In this document: piece by piece, positions 34,960-45,755 of the stretch
How positions within the stretch are numbered: position 1 is the stretch's first letter
Layout: every line of letters starts with the position of its first letter
Assembly (NCBI GenBank): GCA_013298765.1
Contig: JAAFJA010000008.1
Span: forward strand, 1-64,000
Source of the DNA: Betaproteobacteria bacterium
GTDB lineage: Bacteria; Pseudomonadota; Gammaproteobacteria; Burkholderiales; Casimicrobiaceae
Direction: 5' to 3'
DNA length: 64,000 bases
The notes under the pieces: generated by a model
The model's database searches: none
What the model saw: only the letters and a program-made list of their open reading frames with translations
What the model was told of the DNA's origin: nothing
Made by a program: the position numbers and the translations under genes

Positions 34960-35409
34960 ATGATTTCTCACGCGCCTCTCGGATATACCTGCCCACTATG
35001 CCGCGTCGCCGCGGGCAACGAAGCCAACGGCGAAACACTCATATGGCGGGACGACCTATGCGTCGCTGCGGTTGCTCTGCATCAAAACAAGGCGACCTTC
35101 GGTTCGTTGCTGGTGTTACCCATCGAACATCACGAGAACATTTACACCCTGCCAGACCACCTCGGTGCGCACCTCTTCATCGTCACGAAACGGCTAGCCC
35201 TCGCCCTTAAAGCGAGCCTCTCTTGCGCTGGTGTCACGGTGCGGCAGAGCAATGAACCCGCAGGTGGCCAAGATGTTTGGCACTACCACGTTCATGTCAC
35301 CCCAAGGTACACCGATTCGAGTCTCTTGAGCACCGAGCTCAGCGCGGTATCGTTGGCAGAGCGCGTGGAAATTGCCACGCGTGTGCGTCAAGCAATCACT
35401 TCTCCGTAG
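34960..35409 (+). CDS. HIT-family hydrolase
   Basis: A 149-residue histidine-triad protein. CPLCRVAAGNE at the N-terminus resembles the zinc-binding start of some HIT proteins, and DVWHYHVHVTPRY is the HxHxHxx active site. VLPIEHHENIYTLPDHL matches the middle of the fold. Members hydrolyse nucleoside phosphoramidates or dinucleoside polyphosphates. ATG 34960 is used. It ends at the boundary of the next repeat: the stop TAG is formed at the GTAGCCGCG start of the element. Confidence 0.9.
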   Translation: MISHAPLGYTCPLCRVAAGNEANGETLIWRDDLCVAAVALHQNKATFGSLLVLPIEHHENIYTLPDHLGAHLFIVTKRLALALKASLSCAGVTVRQSNEPAGGQDVWHYHVHVTPRYTDSSLLSTELSAVSLAERVEIATRVRQAITSP

Positions 35410-35526
35410 CCGCGATGAAACGAAGTGGAATCGAGGGAATCGTTGCGAAAAAGTGCCTCGATTCCGTTTCACTGCATCGCGGCTACGACCGTCACGATAG
35501 AAATTGCGATCAAACCGCATCGTAGA
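35406..35526. repeat. GTAGCCGCGATG hairpin repeat next to the IS110 element
   Basis: Inverted arms GTAGCCGCGATGAAACGAAG...GGAATCGAGG and CCTCGATTCCGTTTCACTGC...CGCGGCTAC surround a short loop. The right half and the following ~35 bases match 34197-34262, then the match ends at CGTAG, precisely where the IS110 junction begins. In the other copy the GTAGGGTGC hairpin follows at this point. Confidence 0.75.
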
Positions 35527-35528
35527 TA

Positions 35529-36720
<1,192 letters not shown>

Positions 36721-36858
36721 TTCGGTGTCTGACGAATTCGAAGGGTGAGTCGGTGGCGCTAATATCTACGTCGCGGTGTCGAAACACCGAGGGTGCGAAC
36801 GGCGTCCACCGACTCTATCGTTCCGCGGAGCAATTCCGAAACGACAGACGAACAATAC

Positions 36859-36961
36859 AAGGGTGCGATCCCATCGCACCTCGTGCCATACGCGCGAAGC
36901 GCACTTCTTCGATCAACGTTGGTTCGTATCAATTTGTGGTGCGAGAGGATCGCACCCTACG
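36859..36961. repeat. GTAGGGTGC hairpin element overlapping the patatin stop codon
   Basis: A 103-base element with arms GGGTGCGATCCCATCGCACC and GGTGCGAGAGGATCGCACCC. Its interior (GCGCGAAGCGCACTTCTTCG...TTCGTATCAAT) matches 34271-34375. The terminal CCCTACG supplies the TAG stop of the patatin gene on the minus strand. Confidence 0.75.
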
Positions 36962-39209
36962 GCCGTCCCAGGTACAGATACGCGCTGTGGTTGCGTCCCG
37001 ACGCGCGGCCTGCGCCCAGGTAGAGTGGCCCGATCGACGTATCCAAGCCGAGGAACAGGCTGCCGCCGAGCACTGATCGATCAAATTCGAGCACCGTTGC
37101 GCCGCCGTAGACTTTGCCCGCTTCGAGCGATCCACCGAGATAAATGCCGCGACCAAATGCGGGCATCGTGCCAATTTGCCGCATCGCTTTCAAGCGGCCA
37201 AAGTTCATCCGATCGCCGCGAAGCTGTCCGCTGCGTAAACCGGAAAGTTGCAAGAAGCCGCCCAATTCAAACTGTGGGTAGCCCTGGGCTTGGCTGCGGC
37301 TGACTGATCCGCCGCGCACAGCGACGTCCACGGTATTGCTGCCGATGGAGAACGCGTGCTCGGCTAGCCACTGATAGCGCGTGAACGAGGCGTTTGCGCC
37401 AAACGCATCAAGCGCCTTCTGCGCGCTGGCCTCAAGTCGGTAGCCCGATTTCGCGAAAACTGCGGAGCTGCGCTGATCAATGGTGAAACTCGCTTGCACG
37501 CCTGATTGGTTCGCGCGGAAACTCGGCAACGCGAGATCGCCAATGCGCGGTGTCACAACCTGCTGTTCGTACACGGGCCCTAAGCGAAGTTCGCCATAAC
37601 GGCCAAACGCGACGCCCAAATCGAGTAGCGCGCGTGTCTCCCGCGATGCGTATTCTGCGAGCGGTCGAGTGGTAAGTCCTTCCGCAATCTGCACGCTCAC
37701 TTCGCCCAGACGACGACGGCGCTCGGCGCTCGCTGAAAGAAAGAACGTTTCAGCGGCGTTGAGCGGTTGGTAGAACTCGGTGGACAGCCGCTGCTGGCGG
37801 CCGACCTGCACTTCATTGCGCCACTCGGCACCCAGCGAATTGACCCAACGCCGCGTGTGGTTACCGATCAAACTGAACTGACCTGCGCCGTTGAAATCGC
37901 TATTGAAACCAAACCCGAAGCGAAAGAAATTCGGCCCCCAACTCTTCTCGCGCGCGCTGACGAGCAGCACGTTCTGATCACGTTCGTTCACGATCCGATA
38001 GTCGAGCCGCTCGAAATCGCCTCGCCCAAACACCCACGATAAGTCGCGCTCGATACGCTTTTCGTCAAATGCAGTGCCAACGTTCGCCGCCAGTGCAACC
38101 TCGATGGTTTGTGGGGCGACGAGTGTCCCGCCTTCGACGCGAATGGCGTCAATTTTGTTGGGCTGCGACGGCGCACGCAGCGCCCGTAGTCGGCTCGAAT
38201 AGACCGTCTCTGGCAACGCGTAGGCCGTCAGTAAGGGCAACACGCCACGAGCCGCTTCGGCACCGCGATTAATCGCTTCTGGTCCTTTGTTGAAATCCAT
38301 TGCGGTGACCAGACTCAAATCCGGTGTCACCAAGATGTCGTTCGAACGCAGCAAGGCGAGCGAAGCGCGCACGTTTTGCTCAGTCAAAATATTCAACATC
38401 TGCGTGCCGACGCCAAGGATGGAGCCGAGCTCCTCGCGCGGCAAAAGTGGCGTGCCGATATTCACTGCGATCACGATGTCTGCGCCCATCGCACGCACGA
38501 GATCCACCGGCAAGTTGTTCACGAGGCCGCCGTCTACCAATAAGCGACCACCGATTTCCACGGGCGCAAACGCGGCCGGCACACTCATGCTCGCGCGCAT
38601 GACTGCTGCAAGGTTTCCGCGATCAAACACGACCGCCTCGCCACTCACCAAATCTGTCGCCACTGCACGATAGGGAATTGGCAAGCGATCAAATTCGATG
38701 GCGGGCGGCACTTCATGCGTGAGCGCCTTGAGCATGCGTTCAAGGCCGCTTGATCCGACCGCTGCGATCGGCGCACGAAACGCGCCATCGCGCATGCCGA
38801 TCTCAAACGGTAAGGAGAGTTTTTGGTCGTCCGCCTTTCGTCGCAGGGACAACTCTTCGCGCGGCGGTCGATCAGCGAACATCGAGTCCCAATCCATCGC
38901 GAGTACGCGCCGCTCTAGTTCAGCGGGCGGCATTCCACTCGCGTAAAGCCCGCCCACGATCGAGCCCATGCTGGTGCCAGCTACGAAGTCGATCGGGATT
39001 CGCGCAGCCTCAAGTTCCTTTAGTACGCCGATGTGTGCAAGCCCGCGTGCGCCGCCGCCGGAAAGCACGAGTCCGATCTTCGGCCGCGCGGCGCTGCCTG
39101 TTGGGATAGCAAAACGCTCGTTCGACGACGGCAATTGCGCTGACGACGCAAACGCCGCGCAGCAAGCTAGACAGACTAAAACCGAACGATAAGTAAACCG
39201 AATGACCAT
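36957..39209 (-). CDS. Patatin-like phospholipase with POTRA and outer-membrane beta-barrel (type Vd autotransporter-like)
   Basis: A 750-residue exported protein. A signal peptide (residues 1-24, ending SSAQ) leads into a patatin domain (about 43-320): oxyanion loop GGGARG (51-56), nucleophile Ser80 in AGTSMGS, and the catalytic Asp in LLVDGGLVNNLP. One POTRA-like segment (IDAIRVEGGTLVAPQTIEVAL..., about 350-430) precedes a BamA/TamA-like 16-strand barrel to the end (SAYLYLGRP). This layout is that of PlpD-type proteins, in which the barrel exports or anchors the phospholipase. The last residue is Pro rather than the usual aromatic, perhaps because the stop is supplied by a repeat element. 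Confidence 0.92.
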   Translation of the reverse strand: MVIRFTYRSVLVCLACCAAFASSAQLPSSNERFAIPTGSAARPKIGLVLSGGGARGLAHIGVLKELEAARIPIDFVAGTSMGSIVGGLYASGMPPAELERRVLAMDWDSMFADRPPREELSLRRKADDQKLSLPFEIGMRDGAFRAPIAAVGSSGLERMLKALTHEVPPAIEFDRLPIPYRAVATDLVSGEAVVFDRGNLAAVMRASMSVPAAFAPVEIGGRLLVDGGLVNNLPVDLVRAMGADIVIAVNIGTPLLPREELGSILGVGTQMLNILTEQNVRASLALLRSNDILVTPDLSLVTAMDFNKGPEAINRGAEAARGVLPLLTAYALPETVYSSRLRALRAPSQPNKIDAIRVEGGTLVAPQTIEVALAANVGTAFDEKRIERDLSWVFGRGDFERLDYRIVNERDQNVLLVSAREKSWGPNFFRFGFGFNSDFNGAGQFSLIGNHTRRWVNSLGAEWRNEVQVGRQQRLSTEFYQPLNAAETFFLSASAERRRRLGEVSVQIAEGLTTRPLAEYASRETRALLDLGVAFGRYGELRLGPVYEQQVVTPRIGDLALPSFRANQSGVQASFTIDQRSSAVFAKSGYRLEASAQKALDAFGANASFTRYQWLAEHAFSIGSNTVDVAVRGGSVSRSQAQGYPQFELGGFLQLSGLRSGQLRGDRMNFGRLKAMRQIGTMPAFGRGIYLGGSLEAGKVYGGATVLEFDRSVLGGSLFLGLDTSIGPLYLGAGRASGRNHSAYLYLGRP

Positions 39210-39248
39210 GCCAGCCGCCCTGCATCAACACAGGGCCATTCTGCCAAG

Positions 39249-39442
39249 ACTAGGGAAACCTGAACAAGTCCCACGCGCGCGCGGCAGACTTGCCGACCTA
39301 CGGCAAGCATCGTCGGGCTTGGGCGATCTGAAACTCCAAAATTCTTCAACATAGTCCCGCTATGTCTCAGAATTTTGGAGTTTCATATCATCCCAATCCG
39401 CCGCGCGCTGCATCACGCGGGCTTATTCAGCGTTTCCCTAGT
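39249..39442. mobile_element. MITE-like palindromic element with ~40-bp terminal inverted repeats
   Basis: The left end ACTAGGGAAACCTGAACAAG is the inverted complement of the right end CTTATTCAGCGTTTCCCTAGT with few differences, and the match continues into CGCGCGC on both sides. Nested inside are a hairpin CTTGCCG-ACCTA-CGGCAAG and a 55-base hairpin (39331-39385) with arms GAAACTCCAAAATTC / GAATTTTGGAGTTTC and inner arms ACATAG / CTATGT. CTAG at both ends could be a target duplication. It encodes no protein and its right end covers the stop codon of the Bug-receptor gene. A transposase in trans is implied; none in this window matches. Confidence 0.7.
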
Positions 39443-40403
39443 CGAGTTTGATGTTGGCTGCCTTGATTATTTTTGTCCAGCGCTCGTTTTCACTTTGAAT
39501 CAGCGACGCGAACTCGGCCGGAGAGGTGTGCACGATGGTTGAACCGCTCGCTTCGAGCTTCGCCTTCACGTCAGCACGAGCGAGTGAGCGGCCGACCGCA
39601 TCCGAAAGGCGTTTCGCGACATCCGCGGGCACACCGGCGGGCGCGACAACACCTTGCCAGCCCGACGTCTCCAACCCAGGGAATCCCGCTTCGCGAACGG
39701 TGGGTATGTTCGGCAATTCGGAATTGCGCGTCTTTCCGGTCACGTAAATCGCTTTGAGCTTTCCGCCTTTGATATTGGGCATCACCACCGCTGCGACATC
39801 CACGAGCAGATGCACGGTGCCACCCATCAAATCCGTGACTGCGGGCGCGCTGCCTTTGTAGGGCACATGCAGGAGCTTGACGCCTGCTTGCGCGTTTAGG
39901 AGTTCGCCGTTCAAGTGCGTAATCGAGCCTGAGCCTCCGGATGCGAAGGTCGCTTTGTCGGCATTCGCTTTCGCCCAAGCAACAAATTCCGCAAGCGTGT
40001 TCGCGGGATGTGACGCAGGGATTGCCGCAATGTAGGCCGCACCCGTGGATTGCGCGATGTGCGTGAAATCTTTCACGGGATCGTATGGACGCTTCTCCGC
40101 CATGTTCGGCGCGAGCGCAAACGGGCCCATATTCGCGATCAGGATCGTCGAGCCGTCCGCTGGTGCACGAGTCAGTTCTTGCGCAGCGACCACGCCGCCA
40201 GCTCCGGGCTTGTTTTCAACGATGACCGTCGTTTTGAGTTCATCTTGCAGCGCGGGTTGCAGTGTGCGCGCGATCAGATCGATGCCGCCGCCGGGCGGGA
40301 AGCCGACAATAATTCGGACGGGCTTGTTGGACTGGGCGACGGCGATCGCCGCGAGCGCGGCTGTTGCCGCGAACGCGGCAACGCGGGTGATGAGCATTTT
40401 CAT
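39438..40403 (-). CDS. Tripartite tricarboxylate transporter-type substrate-binding protein (Bug family)
   Basis: A 321-residue periplasmic receptor. ATG 40403 has a perfect AAGGAGG upstream and begins a signal peptide ending near AVAQS. KPVRIIVGFPPGGGIDLIARTLQPAL and VENKPGAGGVVAAQELTRAPADGSTILI are the Bug-family signature. FASGGSGSITHLNGELLNAQAGVKLLHVPYKGSAPAVTDLMGG is the conserved middle. These receptors are abundant as orphans in Burkholderiales, and no TctAB genes are seen here. Ligand unknown, often carboxylates. The stop codon lies in the end of the MITE-like element. Confidence 0.93.
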   Translation of the reverse strand: MKMLITRVAAFAATAALAAIAVAQSNKPVRIIVGFPPGGGIDLIARTLQPALQDELKTTVIVENKPGAGGVVAAQELTRAPADGSTILIANMGPFALAPNMAEKRPYDPVKDFTHIAQSTGAAYIAAIPASHPANTLAEFVAWAKANADKATFASGGSGSITHLNGELLNAQAGVKLLHVPYKGSAPAVTDLMGGTVHLLVDVAAVVMPNIKGGKLKAIYVTGKTRNSELPNIPTVREAGFPGLETSGWQGVVAPAGVPADVAKRLSDAVGRSLARADVKAKLEASGSTIVHTSPAEFASLIQSENERWTKIIKAANIKLD

Positions 40404-40851
40404 AGAGCCTCCTTGAACCGTTGTTTTGTGAGCCATGTCCCGCCTATCGTACTGCAGGCTTTGGCCTGAACGTGCTCGGTCGTCGAAAAGCAGAAGCGGC
40501 GTTCACCTTCCCCTTCGCACGTAGTCTGCTACCGCCAGAGCCGATTCACTAGAATCGTGCTTTTAGCCTTGTGCTTCCACCGACTCTTTTCATGTTTTCG
40601 TCGGCCTTTTTGCTCCGCGCACGACACCTTCGGGTGGCAAAAGACATCACCCTTTTCGCGTGATAGAGCGTTCTTTTGCTTAAATTCTGAGCAAAACTCG
40701 ACCTAAGCGCCGCAACAGAGTTCTTCTTCAGCACTTTTCGTATAGCCGAAGTTTTATTAGGGCTAGCAACGATTTTAGTGCGTTTTCGAAACCATTGAAT
40801 TAAGCGTAATTGCCCAATTGAATTGGGCGATACGCGATAGAGTTGAATATC
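40404..40851. other. Intergenic stretch between the Bug-receptor gene and hisS
   Basis: A 448-base divergent region. It contains a perfect 8+1+8 palindrome related to the dispersed repeat (40811-40830) shortly before hisS, and a weaker repeat relative on the minus strand near 40756-40772. Several T-rich and A-rich tracts (about 40550-40760) are present. No gene or tRNA is seen. Confidence 0.45.
40811..40830 (+). repeat. Perfect palindromic copy of the dispersed repeat upstream of hisS
   Basis: TGCCCAATTGAATTGGGCGA contains GCCCAATT-G-AATTGGGC, a perfect inverted repeat, 21 bases before the hisS ATG. At this position it could fold in the hisS leader or bind a protein. Confidence 0.55.
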
Positions 40852-42123
40852 ATGGAAAAACTACAATCAGTCCGGGGCATGAACGACGTTCTCCCCGACG
40901 AATCCCGCAAGTGGGAATTTTTTGAAGAAACCGTCACCAAGATCGCGCGGCAGTACGGCTATCGCAACATGCGCGCCCCGATTGTTGAGCACACGCCGCT
41001 TTTTGTACGCGCGATTGGTGACGTGACTGACATCGTTGAGAAGGAGATGTATTCCTTCGAAGACAAATTAAACGGCGAGAAGCTCACGCTTCGCCCCGAG
41101 CTGACCGCAGGTCTCGTGCGCGCGGCGATCGAAGCGAATCTCACGTACAACGGGCCCGTTCGCATTTACAACCTAGGTGAAGTGTTTCGTCACGAGCGCC
41201 CGCAGAAGGGGCGCTATCGTCAGTTCAATCAGTTTGACGTTGAATGCTTCGGATTCGAGGGGCCGGACGTTGATGCTGAGCTCATGATCATGACCGCGCG
41301 CATCTGGAAAGCGGTGGGAATTGATGATGTGCGTCTTGAGATCAACTCACTCGGCAACACCGAAGAGCGCAATGCGTACCGTGCGAAACTGATCTCGTTC
41401 TACGAATCGAACCTGACGGCGCTGGACGACGAGGCGAAGCGGCGTTTGCACACGAATCCGATGCGCATTCTTGATAGCAAAGTCGCAAGCGTGATTGAAG
41501 TGAACAAAGGCGCGCCAAATTTGCTCGATTCACTCGAAGCCGAATCGCGCGCGCACTTCGACGGTTTGCAACAGCTCTTGAGCGAAGCGGGTGTGGCCTT
41601 TGTCGTAAATCCGCGCATTGTGCGCGGCATGGATTACTACAACCGTACCGCGTTTGAATTCGTCACAGAGCGCTTCGGCAACCCGCTCACCGTGTGTGGC
41701 GGCGGTCGCTACGACGGGCTTTTCGAGCAATTGGGCGGTAAACCGACGCCGGGGATCGGCTATGGCATGGGCGTCGAGCGCGTGCTGATGATGATCGAGG
41801 ATTCGGTCGCCTTCGGGCAGCTCGACGCCTACCTCGTACACGCGGGCGAGGCGGCGCGCGTGGCCGCTGGAAAACTCGCCGAAGCCTTGCGCGATGCGGG
41901 TTTGGCGGTCGCTCAGCACGCAGGCGGCGGCAGCTTCAAGAGCCAAATGAAGAAGGCGGACGCAAGCGGCGCACGCTTTGCACTGATCGTCGGCGATAAC
42001 GAAGCCGCTGCGGGAACGGTCGCAGTGAAACCCCTACGCGACGCCAATGGCGCGCCGATTCAGGGCGAACAGGCGATAATTACAGGTTTATCAGTGGCCG
42101 AGCACATCCGCTCGGTCGCGTAG
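40852..42123 (+). CDS. hisS: Histidyl-tRNA synthetase
   Basis: A 423-residue class II synthetase. VRGMNDVLPDESRKWEFFEE is the N-terminal signature; motif 2 is FRHERPQKGRYRQFNQFDVE, and the His-binding loop is RGMDYYNRTAFEF. GRYDGLFEQLGGKPTPGIGYGMGVERVL is motif 3. The C-terminal ~90 residues are the anticodon-binding domain. ATG 40852 is preferred to an in-frame TTG at 40843. The block yfgM–bamB–der follows. Confidence 0.97.
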   Translation: MEKLQSVRGMNDVLPDESRKWEFFEETVTKIARQYGYRNMRAPIVEHTPLFVRAIGDVTDIVEKEMYSFEDKLNGEKLTLRPELTAGLVRAAIEANLTYNGPVRIYNLGEVFRHERPQKGRYRQFNQFDVECFGFEGPDVDAELMIMTARIWKAVGIDDVRLEINSLGNTEERNAYRAKLISFYESNLTALDDEAKRRLHTNPMRILDSKVASVIEVNKGAPNLLDSLEAESRAHFDGLQQLLSEAGVAFVVNPRIVRGMDYYNRTAFEFVTERFGNPLTVCGGGRYDGLFEQLGGKPTPGIGYGMGVERVLMMIEDSVAFGQLDAYLVHAGEAARVAAGKLAEALRDAGLAVAQHAGGGSFKSQMKKADASGARFALIVGDNEAAAGTVAVKPLRDANGAPIQGEQAIITGLSVAEHIRSVA

Positions 42124-42204
42124 GCGTTCTACGGGCGGCCACCGCCGCCCCGTCCGAACCCAACCGAATCCGCACCCCAAGCACATTAAGCACGAATACG
42201 AAAC

Positions 42205-42930
42205 ATGGCTGCATACGATCTCGACGAACAAGAAAAACTAGGTGACCTGAAGGCGTGGTGGGCCAGGAACGGCAACATCGTCACTGGCATCGTGGTTGTG
42301 CTCGCGCTTGCCGTCGCCGGCACGCAAGGCTGGAAGTGGTGGAATAAGAAGCAGGCGAACGAAGCGAGTACGCTCTATTTCGCCATCAACGAAGGCATTC
42401 AGAAAAACGAGGCGGCGAAGATCAAAGACGCCGCCGCGCAATTGCTCGAAAAATTCCCGAGCACGGGCTTCGCTCCTCGCGGCGCTTTGCTCGCAGCAAA
42501 AGCTGCCTTTGACGCGAATGATCTCGACGGCGCGAAGAAAAACCTGGAGTGGGTCGTCGCCAACAGTAAAGAGGACGAACTCAAAAACGTAGCCCGCCTT
42601 CGCCTCGCCGCCGTTTTGATGGACAAAAAGGAATTCGATGCGGCGCTCGTAGCGCTCGATGCAAAGCATCACGAATCATTCGCGGGGCTCTTCCTGGATG
42701 CCAAAGGCGACGTGTTTAAGTTGCAGGGTAAATTCGCAGATGCGAAAACGGCGTATGAAGAAGCGCTCAAGAAGCTCGATTCCAAGGGCTCGCAGCGCCA
42801 GATTACACAGCTCAAACTCGACAGCCTCCCGCTCGCAACCGTAGCGCAAGCTACCGCCGCTCCAGCGGCTGCCCCTGCAGCGCCTGCTGCACCGGCGGCC
42901 GCTCCCGCCAAGTCTGAAACCAAAAAATGA
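42205..42930 (+). CDS. YfgM-like TPR membrane protein
   Basis: A 241-residue protein with a cytoplasmic start (AAYDLDEQEKLGDLKAWWARNG), one membrane segment (NIVTGIVVVLALAVAGTQGW, about residues 24-43), and periplasmic TPR-like helices (the TPR_21 type). The YfgM family is an ancillary SecYEG/PpiD-associated chaperone factor. The tail is an Ala/Pro run. Located between hisS and bamB as in enterics and betaproteobacteria; its stop overlaps the bamB start. Confidence 0.9.
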   Translation: MAAYDLDEQEKLGDLKAWWARNGNIVTGIVVVLALAVAGTQGWKWWNKKQANEASTLYFAINEGIQKNEAAKIKDAAAQLLEKFPSTGFAPRGALLAAKAAFDANDLDGAKKNLEWVVANSKEDELKNVARLRLAAVLMDKKEFDAALVALDAKHHESFAGLFLDAKGDVFKLQGKFADAKTAYEEALKKLDSKGSQRQITQLKLDSLPLATVAQATAAPAAAPAAPAAPAAAPAKSETKK

Positions 42931-44102
42931 TCGGCACGACCATGCGCGTCAACCGTATAGCTTTTGCCGTCATGGCTTTGTCTGCATTGGCACTTGGTGG
43001 GTGTAGCTACCTGCCCACGGCTTTCGGCGGTTCAGTTGCGAAGCCCAATTTGCCTGCGGCGGCGGGTGCAGTTGCTGTCACCCCCGCTTGGAGCGTATCG
43101 CTTGGCGGCTCCCAACTCGCAGCACTGCTCCCAGCGATTGCAGACGGCAAGGTTTACGCTGCCCACCAAGACGGAACGCTCATCGTTGTTGACGAGAAAA
43201 CTGGCGCGCAGAATGCACGCTGGAGCCTGCCGCAAGGCGCGGGTCGCGTGAGCGGCGGTGTGGGCGTTGGCAGCGGGCTTGTCGTAGTTTCCACGCAGAA
43301 AGCAGAAGTGTTCGCGTTCGATTCAGCCAGCGTGAGCGGCGCACCGAAGTGGCGCGTACGCATCCCCACAGAATCGATCGTCCCAGCGGCAATTGCCGAT
43401 GGCGTCGTGGTGGTACCTATGATCGATGGCAACATCGTCGGACTCGACGCAGCAACTGGCGCACGCAAGTGGACAGTGCAGCGCCAAATCCCTTCGTTAA
43501 CCGTGCGTACTGGATCCGTTCCGCTCGCAACGCGTGGCGGTGTGTTCATCGGCACCCCGACCGGTCGCATGCTCGCAGTTGATTTGGCGACCGGTGCAAT
43601 CGGCTGGGAGGCAACCGTTGCCAATCCCAAGGGTGCCTCTGAACTTGAACGTTTGATCGATGTGGCAGGGCGGCCTTCGGTGGATGCCGAGCGCACCTGC
43701 GCGTCTGCGTATCAAGGGCGCGTTGCGTGTTTTGATATTCAGCGCGGCACGCCGCTCTGGTCTCGCGACATTGGCTCGATCTCGGGCACCGTGCTTGATG
43801 AAAAGCATGTGTACGTGACTGACGACAAAGGTGTGGCCTACGCGCTCGATCGCGCGACGGGCGGAACGATGTGGAAGCAAGAGTTGCTCGCCACACGCGT
43901 CGCGACTGCGGTAGCTCTTGTGGGTGGAAACTATCTAGTGCTCGATAACGAGGGCAACGTTCATAGTCTAGATAAAGCAACCGGACGCATCGTTGGCCGC
44001 ACGCTCGGAAGCACCAAAGTTGTTGGTGGCTTCACCCAAGGCAATGGTTTTGCTTACGCGATTACGGCCGCTGGACAACTCGTTGCCTTCGGCGCGCGCT
44101 AA
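42927..44102 (+). CDS. bamB: Outer-membrane protein assembly factor BamB
   Basis: A 391-residue lipoprotein beta-propeller. The lipobox is ALGGCSYL (Cys26). PQQ-like blades repeat through the protein, for example GKVYAAHQDGTLIVVDEKTG, GNIVGLDAATGARKWTVQR, GRMLAVDLATGAIGWEATV and GVAYALDRATGGTMWKQELL. It is part of the BAM complex that inserts barrel proteins. ATG overlaps the preceding TGA, so translation is coupled. Confidence 0.96.
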   Translation: MIGTTMRVNRIAFAVMALSALALGGCSYLPTAFGGSVAKPNLPAAAGAVAVTPAWSVSLGGSQLAALLPAIADGKVYAAHQDGTLIVVDEKTGAQNARWSLPQGAGRVSGGVGVGSGLVVVSTQKAEVFAFDSASVSGAPKWRVRIPTESIVPAAIADGVVVVPMIDGNIVGLDAATGARKWTVQRQIPSLTVRTGSVPLATRGGVFIGTPTGRMLAVDLATGAIGWEATVANPKGASELERLIDVAGRPSVDAERTCASAYQGRVACFDIQRGTPLWSRDIGSISGTVLDEKHVYVTDDKGVAYALDRATGGTMWKQELLATRVATAVALVGGNYLVLDNEGNVHSLDKATGRIVGRTLGSTKVVGGFTQGNGFAYAITAAGQLVAFGAR

Positions 44103-44129
44103 CGCGCCTCTGCTCAACCGGCCATCCCC

Positions 44130-45599
44130 ATGCTGCCCACCGTTGCGCTCGTCGGTCGTCCCAACGTCGGCAAATCCACCCTCTTCAATCGCTTAACGAA
44201 GTCGCGCAACGCCCTGGTTGCTGACTTCCCCGGCCTCACCCGTGACCGTCAGTATGGTAAGGGTCGGGTTGACGAACGCGAATTCGTTGTCATCGACACC
44301 GGCGGTTTCGAGCCCGTCGCGAAAGAAGGCATCCTCAAGGAAATGGCGCGGCAGACGTTGCAAGCGCTCGATGAAGCCGATGTGGTGATCTTCATCGTTG
44401 ACGGTCGCGCGGGCGTGACGCCGCAAGATGCGCGGATCGCCAACATGCTGCGAAAGCGCGGACGACCGGTCTATCTTGCCGTCAACAAGACAGAGGGGAT
44501 GCAAGAAGCCCGCGTCACAGCCGAGTTTTTTGAGCTCGGGATCGGAACGCCCTACGCGATCTCAGCTGCGCATGGCGAGCGTGTAAACGCGCTCCTCGAA
44601 TTTGCGCTCGAAGAGCTCGACGCCAAAAATACGCCTGTGCCTCCTGTGTCTGCCGAAGACGAAACGGAAGAATTTGACGACACCGACGCCTTGGAAGAGC
44701 GCGCGGATGCGGCCTCTCCCGAAGACGCGGAGAGGCGAATCGCCACCCCGCCACAAAAGCCAAAGATCGCAATCGTCGGTCATCCAAACGTCGGCAAGAG
44801 CACGCTCGTGAACGCACTTCTTGGCGAGGAACGCGTGATCGCGTTCGATGAGCCGGGCACTACGCGAGATTCGATTTACTTGGATTTCACCCACAATAAC
44901 CGCGACTACGTATTGATCGATACGGCCGGTGTCAGGAAGCGCGGAAAAGTCACCGAGACGATCGAGAAGTTCTCAGTCATCAAAACGCTGCAGGCGATTG
45001 ACGATTGCAACGTCGTCATCTTCATGGTGGACGCAACGCTCGGCGTGTCGGATCACGATGTGCAGCTCGCAGGCTTTGTACAAGAGGCCGGTCGCGCGCT
45101 CGTCGTCTGCCTTAACAAGTGGGATGCCGCCGACGCCGAGGCCCGTAAGCGCCTGCGAGACGATTGCGAACGTAAGCTTTACTTCGTCGACTACGCCGAG
45201 ACACTCACCATTTCAGCGCGCACGAAGCAAGGTCTCGACAAGGTAATGACGGCTGTGAACCGCGCGCTCGGCTCAGCGTTTAAGAAACTCTCTACGCCGC
45301 AGCTCACACGCGCCCTTGAAGATGCCGTCGTGAAGCAACAACCGCCTCGCGTCGGCACGGTACGACCCAAAATGCGCTACGCACACCAAGGCGGCAGCAA
45401 CCCACCGATCATCGTGATTCATGGAAACGCGATTGATCGCTTGCAAGCGACTTACCTACGCTATCTCGAACGACACTTTCTCGATGCGTTCGAACTCAAA
45501 GGCACTCCGCTGCGGCTTGAGATGCGCGTCGGTCGTAACCCGTACGCGGAAGAAACCGGCGTCAAGCGCAATGCAAACGGCTCGCTGAAAAGGCGCTAA
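44130..45599 (+). CDS. der: Ribosome-assembly GTPase Der (EngA)
   Basis: A 489-residue protein with two tandem GTPase domains, the hallmark of Der. First P-loop [14 protein letters not shown] (residues about 8-21), DTGGFE as G3, NKTE as G4. The second P-loop [15 protein letters not shown] starts about residue 216, DTAGVRKRG is G3 and NKWD is G4. A KH-like domain forms the last ~110 residues. The linker is acidic ([17 protein letters not shown]). It functions in 50S subunit maturation. Confidence 0.97.
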   Translation: MLPTVALVGRPNVGKSTLFNRLTKSRNALVADFPGLTRDRQYGKGRVDEREFVVIDTGGFEPVAKEGILKEMARQTLQALDEADVVIFIVDGRAGVTPQDARIANMLRKRGRPVYLAVNKTEGMQEARVTAEFFELGIGTPYAISAAHGERVNALLEFALEELDAKNTPVPPVSAEDETEEFDDTDALEERADAASPEDAERRIATPPQKPKIAIVGHPNVGKSTLVNALLGEERVIAFDEPGTTRDSIYLDFTHNNRDYVLIDTAGVRKRGKVTETIEKFSVIKTLQAIDDCNVVIFMVDATLGVSDHDVQLAGFVQEAGRALVVCLNKWDAADAEARKRLRDDCERKLYFVDYAETLTISARTKQGLDKVMTAVNRALGSAFKKLSTPQLTRALEDAVVKQQPPRVGTVRPKMRYAHQGGSNPPIIVIHGNAIDRLQATYLRYLERHFLDAFELKGTPLRLEMRVGRNPYAEETGVKRNANGSLKRR

Positions 45600-45755
45600 C
45601 ATGCGTGAGGTGACGTCACTCCCTGACGGCATTCTTGTCATGACGGGTTGAACTAGTTTGGTTTGACTCCATCTGACAAGCTATCCGCCCTAAAAGTCGC
45701 AGCGATCCTGTGGCCCAATGAGCGCCAACAATAAATAATCCGCGGAGAATAAGAA

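Noticed and set aside
36857-36961. Hairpin as terminal inverted repeat of IS110
   Set aside because: IS110 elements lack such repeats, and the same hairpin occurs at 34271 with no transposase attached.
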